DNA of 6,161 nucleotides from Phycisphaeraceae bacterium (GTDB lineage: Bacteria; Planctomycetota; Phycisphaerae; Phycisphaerales; Phycisphaeraceae), in NCBI GenBank assembly GCA_007119405.1, contig SKPT01000001.1, positions 1 through 6,161 on the forward strand, written 5' to 3'. The translations under genes were made by a program, and so were the position numbers. Positions 5,667 to 6,161 of the stretch are shown in pieces (the stretch's first letter is position 1; each line of letters opens with the position of its first letter). The notes under the pieces were generated by a model. It saw only the letters and a program-made list of their open reading frames with translations, made no database searches and was not told where the DNA came from.

Positions 5667-5695
5667 ATTGTGCCGATATTTGTCGGCCGTTTCAA
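5667..5695 (-). promoter_or_regulatory. Candidate sigma70-type promoter of the HU gene
   Basis: Reading the minus strand, TTGAAA (5690-5695) lies 17 bases before CACAAT (5667-5672), giving near-consensus -35 and acceptable -10 boxes at ideal spacing. Transcription would start near 5660 and leave an untranslated leader of about 100 bases before ATG 5558. The spacer is itself an inverted repeat, listed separately. Confidence 0.5.
5672..5687. repeat. Inverted repeat inside the HU promoter spacer
   Basis: GCCGA (5672-5676) and TCGGC (5683-5687) are exact inverted copies separated by six bases, centred between the -35 and -10 boxes, the right place for a repressor operator. Short arms in GC-rich DNA can arise by chance. 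Confidence 0.35.
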
Positions 5696-5783
5696 TTCGG
5701 ACGCTGAAAAATCATGGAACAATCGGAGTCGCGGGCCCCGTCGCAAGCACGCACCCCCGCTACGGTGGTGATGGCCGCGGGCT

Positions 5784-5930
5784 TCACGACGCCGACATCG
5801 TGACAAGCGTTGCCCCGACCACGCCGATGTACTCGTTGCTCACGGGTTGAACTACCGCCAACGTCGCAACCGGGCAGCCAAACGCGCCCGCGGCCTTCAG
5901 CCGCAAGTGGTAATGAGGTGTGCTGTTTAG
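5784..5930 (-). other. Coding-like scrap upstream of HU
   Basis: A minus-strand frame without an ATG near its beginning runs from 5930 to TGA at 5784-5786. It reads HLRLKAAGAFGCPVATLAVV then VSNEYIGVVGATLVTM, about 80% G/C at third positions, hydrophobic and with membrane-segment-like stretches. It may be the end of a lost gene or a chance open frame. A five-pair hairpin (GCGGC/GCCGC, 5890-5904) lies inside it. No family is recognised. Confidence 0.25.
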
Positions 5931-6054
5931 TCAAGATGAACTACAATGGGCTGAACTGAAGGATCGCGCGACTTGCCCTCCCGCCGCCTCGAAATGTGGC
6001 AACCTCCAGCAAAAGGGGTCAGACCGATGGCTTTTACACTCGAATGCCATGAAC
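5931..6054. other. Non-coding tract between HU upstream region and transposase end
   Basis: No open frame of note. It contains the GGTCAGACC palindrome and probably the terminal region of the insertion sequence whose transposase ends at 6055. I cannot fix the element's exact end from the one side available. Confidence 0.4.
6011..6025. repeat. AAAAGGGGTCAGACC palindromic motif
   Basis: GGTC-A-GACC (6017-6025) preceded by AAAAGG. The motif GGGGTCAGACC recurs beside transposase genes in many bacterial genomes, and here it lies 30 bases beyond the stop codon of a transposase end, so it may belong to the element's terminus. Only one copy is in the window. Confidence 0.4.
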
Positions 6055-6161
6055 TTAAGCTGCAAGCCCTTGTGACATCAGCATCTTACGCAGCTCCGCG
6101 CGTGGGCGATTCATCAGCGGATACGACTTCGCCCGGCGTTTGACCACGCGGGGCTCCACGC
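6055..6161 (-). CDS. IS4-type transposase, C-terminal end (cut by window edge)
   Basis: The last 34 residues of a minus-strand gene that enters from the right edge: VEPRVVKRRAKSYPLMNRPR then AELRKMLMSQGLAA, with TAA at 6055-6057. The VEPR-x-VKRR-x-K-x-(Y/F)PLM-x-(K/R)PR pattern is the conserved C-terminal tail of IS4-family transposases known to me from planctomycete and proteobacterial genomes, located after the DDE catalytic domain, which lies outside the window. It implies an insertion sequence beginning near 6000 and extending rightwards. Whether the element is intact cannot be seen here. The family assignment rests on a short tail only. Confidence 0.6.
   Translation of the reverse strand, partial: VEPRVVKRRAKSYPLMNRPRAELRKMLMSQGLAA

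Noticed and set aside
5110..5850. Plus-strand open frame with hydrophobic stretches that look like membrane segments
   Set aside because: It is antisense to the HU gene; Lys/Glu/Ala codons read backwards give Phe/Leu/Ser-rich sequence, so the apparent membrane segments are an artefact.
1..6161. CRISPR array, tRNA, rRNA or riboswitch
   Set aside because: No spaced direct repeats, no cloverleaf-like segment with a TTC-type arm and no conserved rRNA or riboswitch core seen on either strand.

Overview
The window reads as a piece of a high-GC bacterial chromosome. Sample counts are 73% GC in 5281-5340, inside the HU gene, but only 50-53% in the 4303-4971 gene. A Lys/Ala-tailed HU protein, two uroporphyrinogen-decarboxylase-fold proteins in tandem and long antisense shadow ORFs fit an environmental planctomycete-type bacterium (Phycisphaerae or a relative). 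That assignment is inference, since there is no rRNA or other marker gene here. Almost everything native to the region is on the minus strand.

Layout, left to right. 1-357 holds no gene I can support. 358-773 (minus) is a broken ADP-ribosylglycohydrolase with a visible frameshift. 833-2011 and 2056-3177 (minus) are two different uroporphyrinogen-decarboxylase-superfamily proteins, 44 bp apart, each with its own ribosome binding site. They form an evident operon that probably once ended with the ADP-ribosylglycohydrolase. 3220-3543 (minus) is a reading frame with strong coding statistics interrupted by one in-frame TGA. 3590-3862 (minus) is a small cysteine-less HesB/IscA-like protein. 3953-4288 (minus) holds a short coding-like fragment that runs, after a frame change, into the tail of an excisionase-type helix-turn-helix. 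4303-4971 (plus) is the only well-supported plus-strand gene, an AT-richer protein with a HEPN-type R-x4-H motif. Antisense to its 3' end and beyond lies another coding-like remnant with an internal TAG. 5199-5558 (minus) is an HU-family nucleoid protein with ribosome binding site, candidate promoter and an intrinsic terminator. 5784-5930 (minus) is an unassigned coding-like scrap. The right edge (6055-6161, minus) is the C-terminal end of what looks like an IS4-type transposase, next to a GGTCAGACC palindrome.

The two uroporphyrinogen-decarboxylase-like proteins are probably metal-dependent methyltransferase/decarboxylase-type enzymes of one catabolic route, but no corrinoid protein or other partner lies in view. 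The stretch 3.2-5.1 kb looks like an accessory patch: broken genes, an integrase/excisionase-type scrap and a compositionally foreign HEPN-like gene sit between housekeeping genes. The HEPN-like gene in this setting is the best candidate for an undescribed defence or toxin function. I see no complete new multi-gene system.
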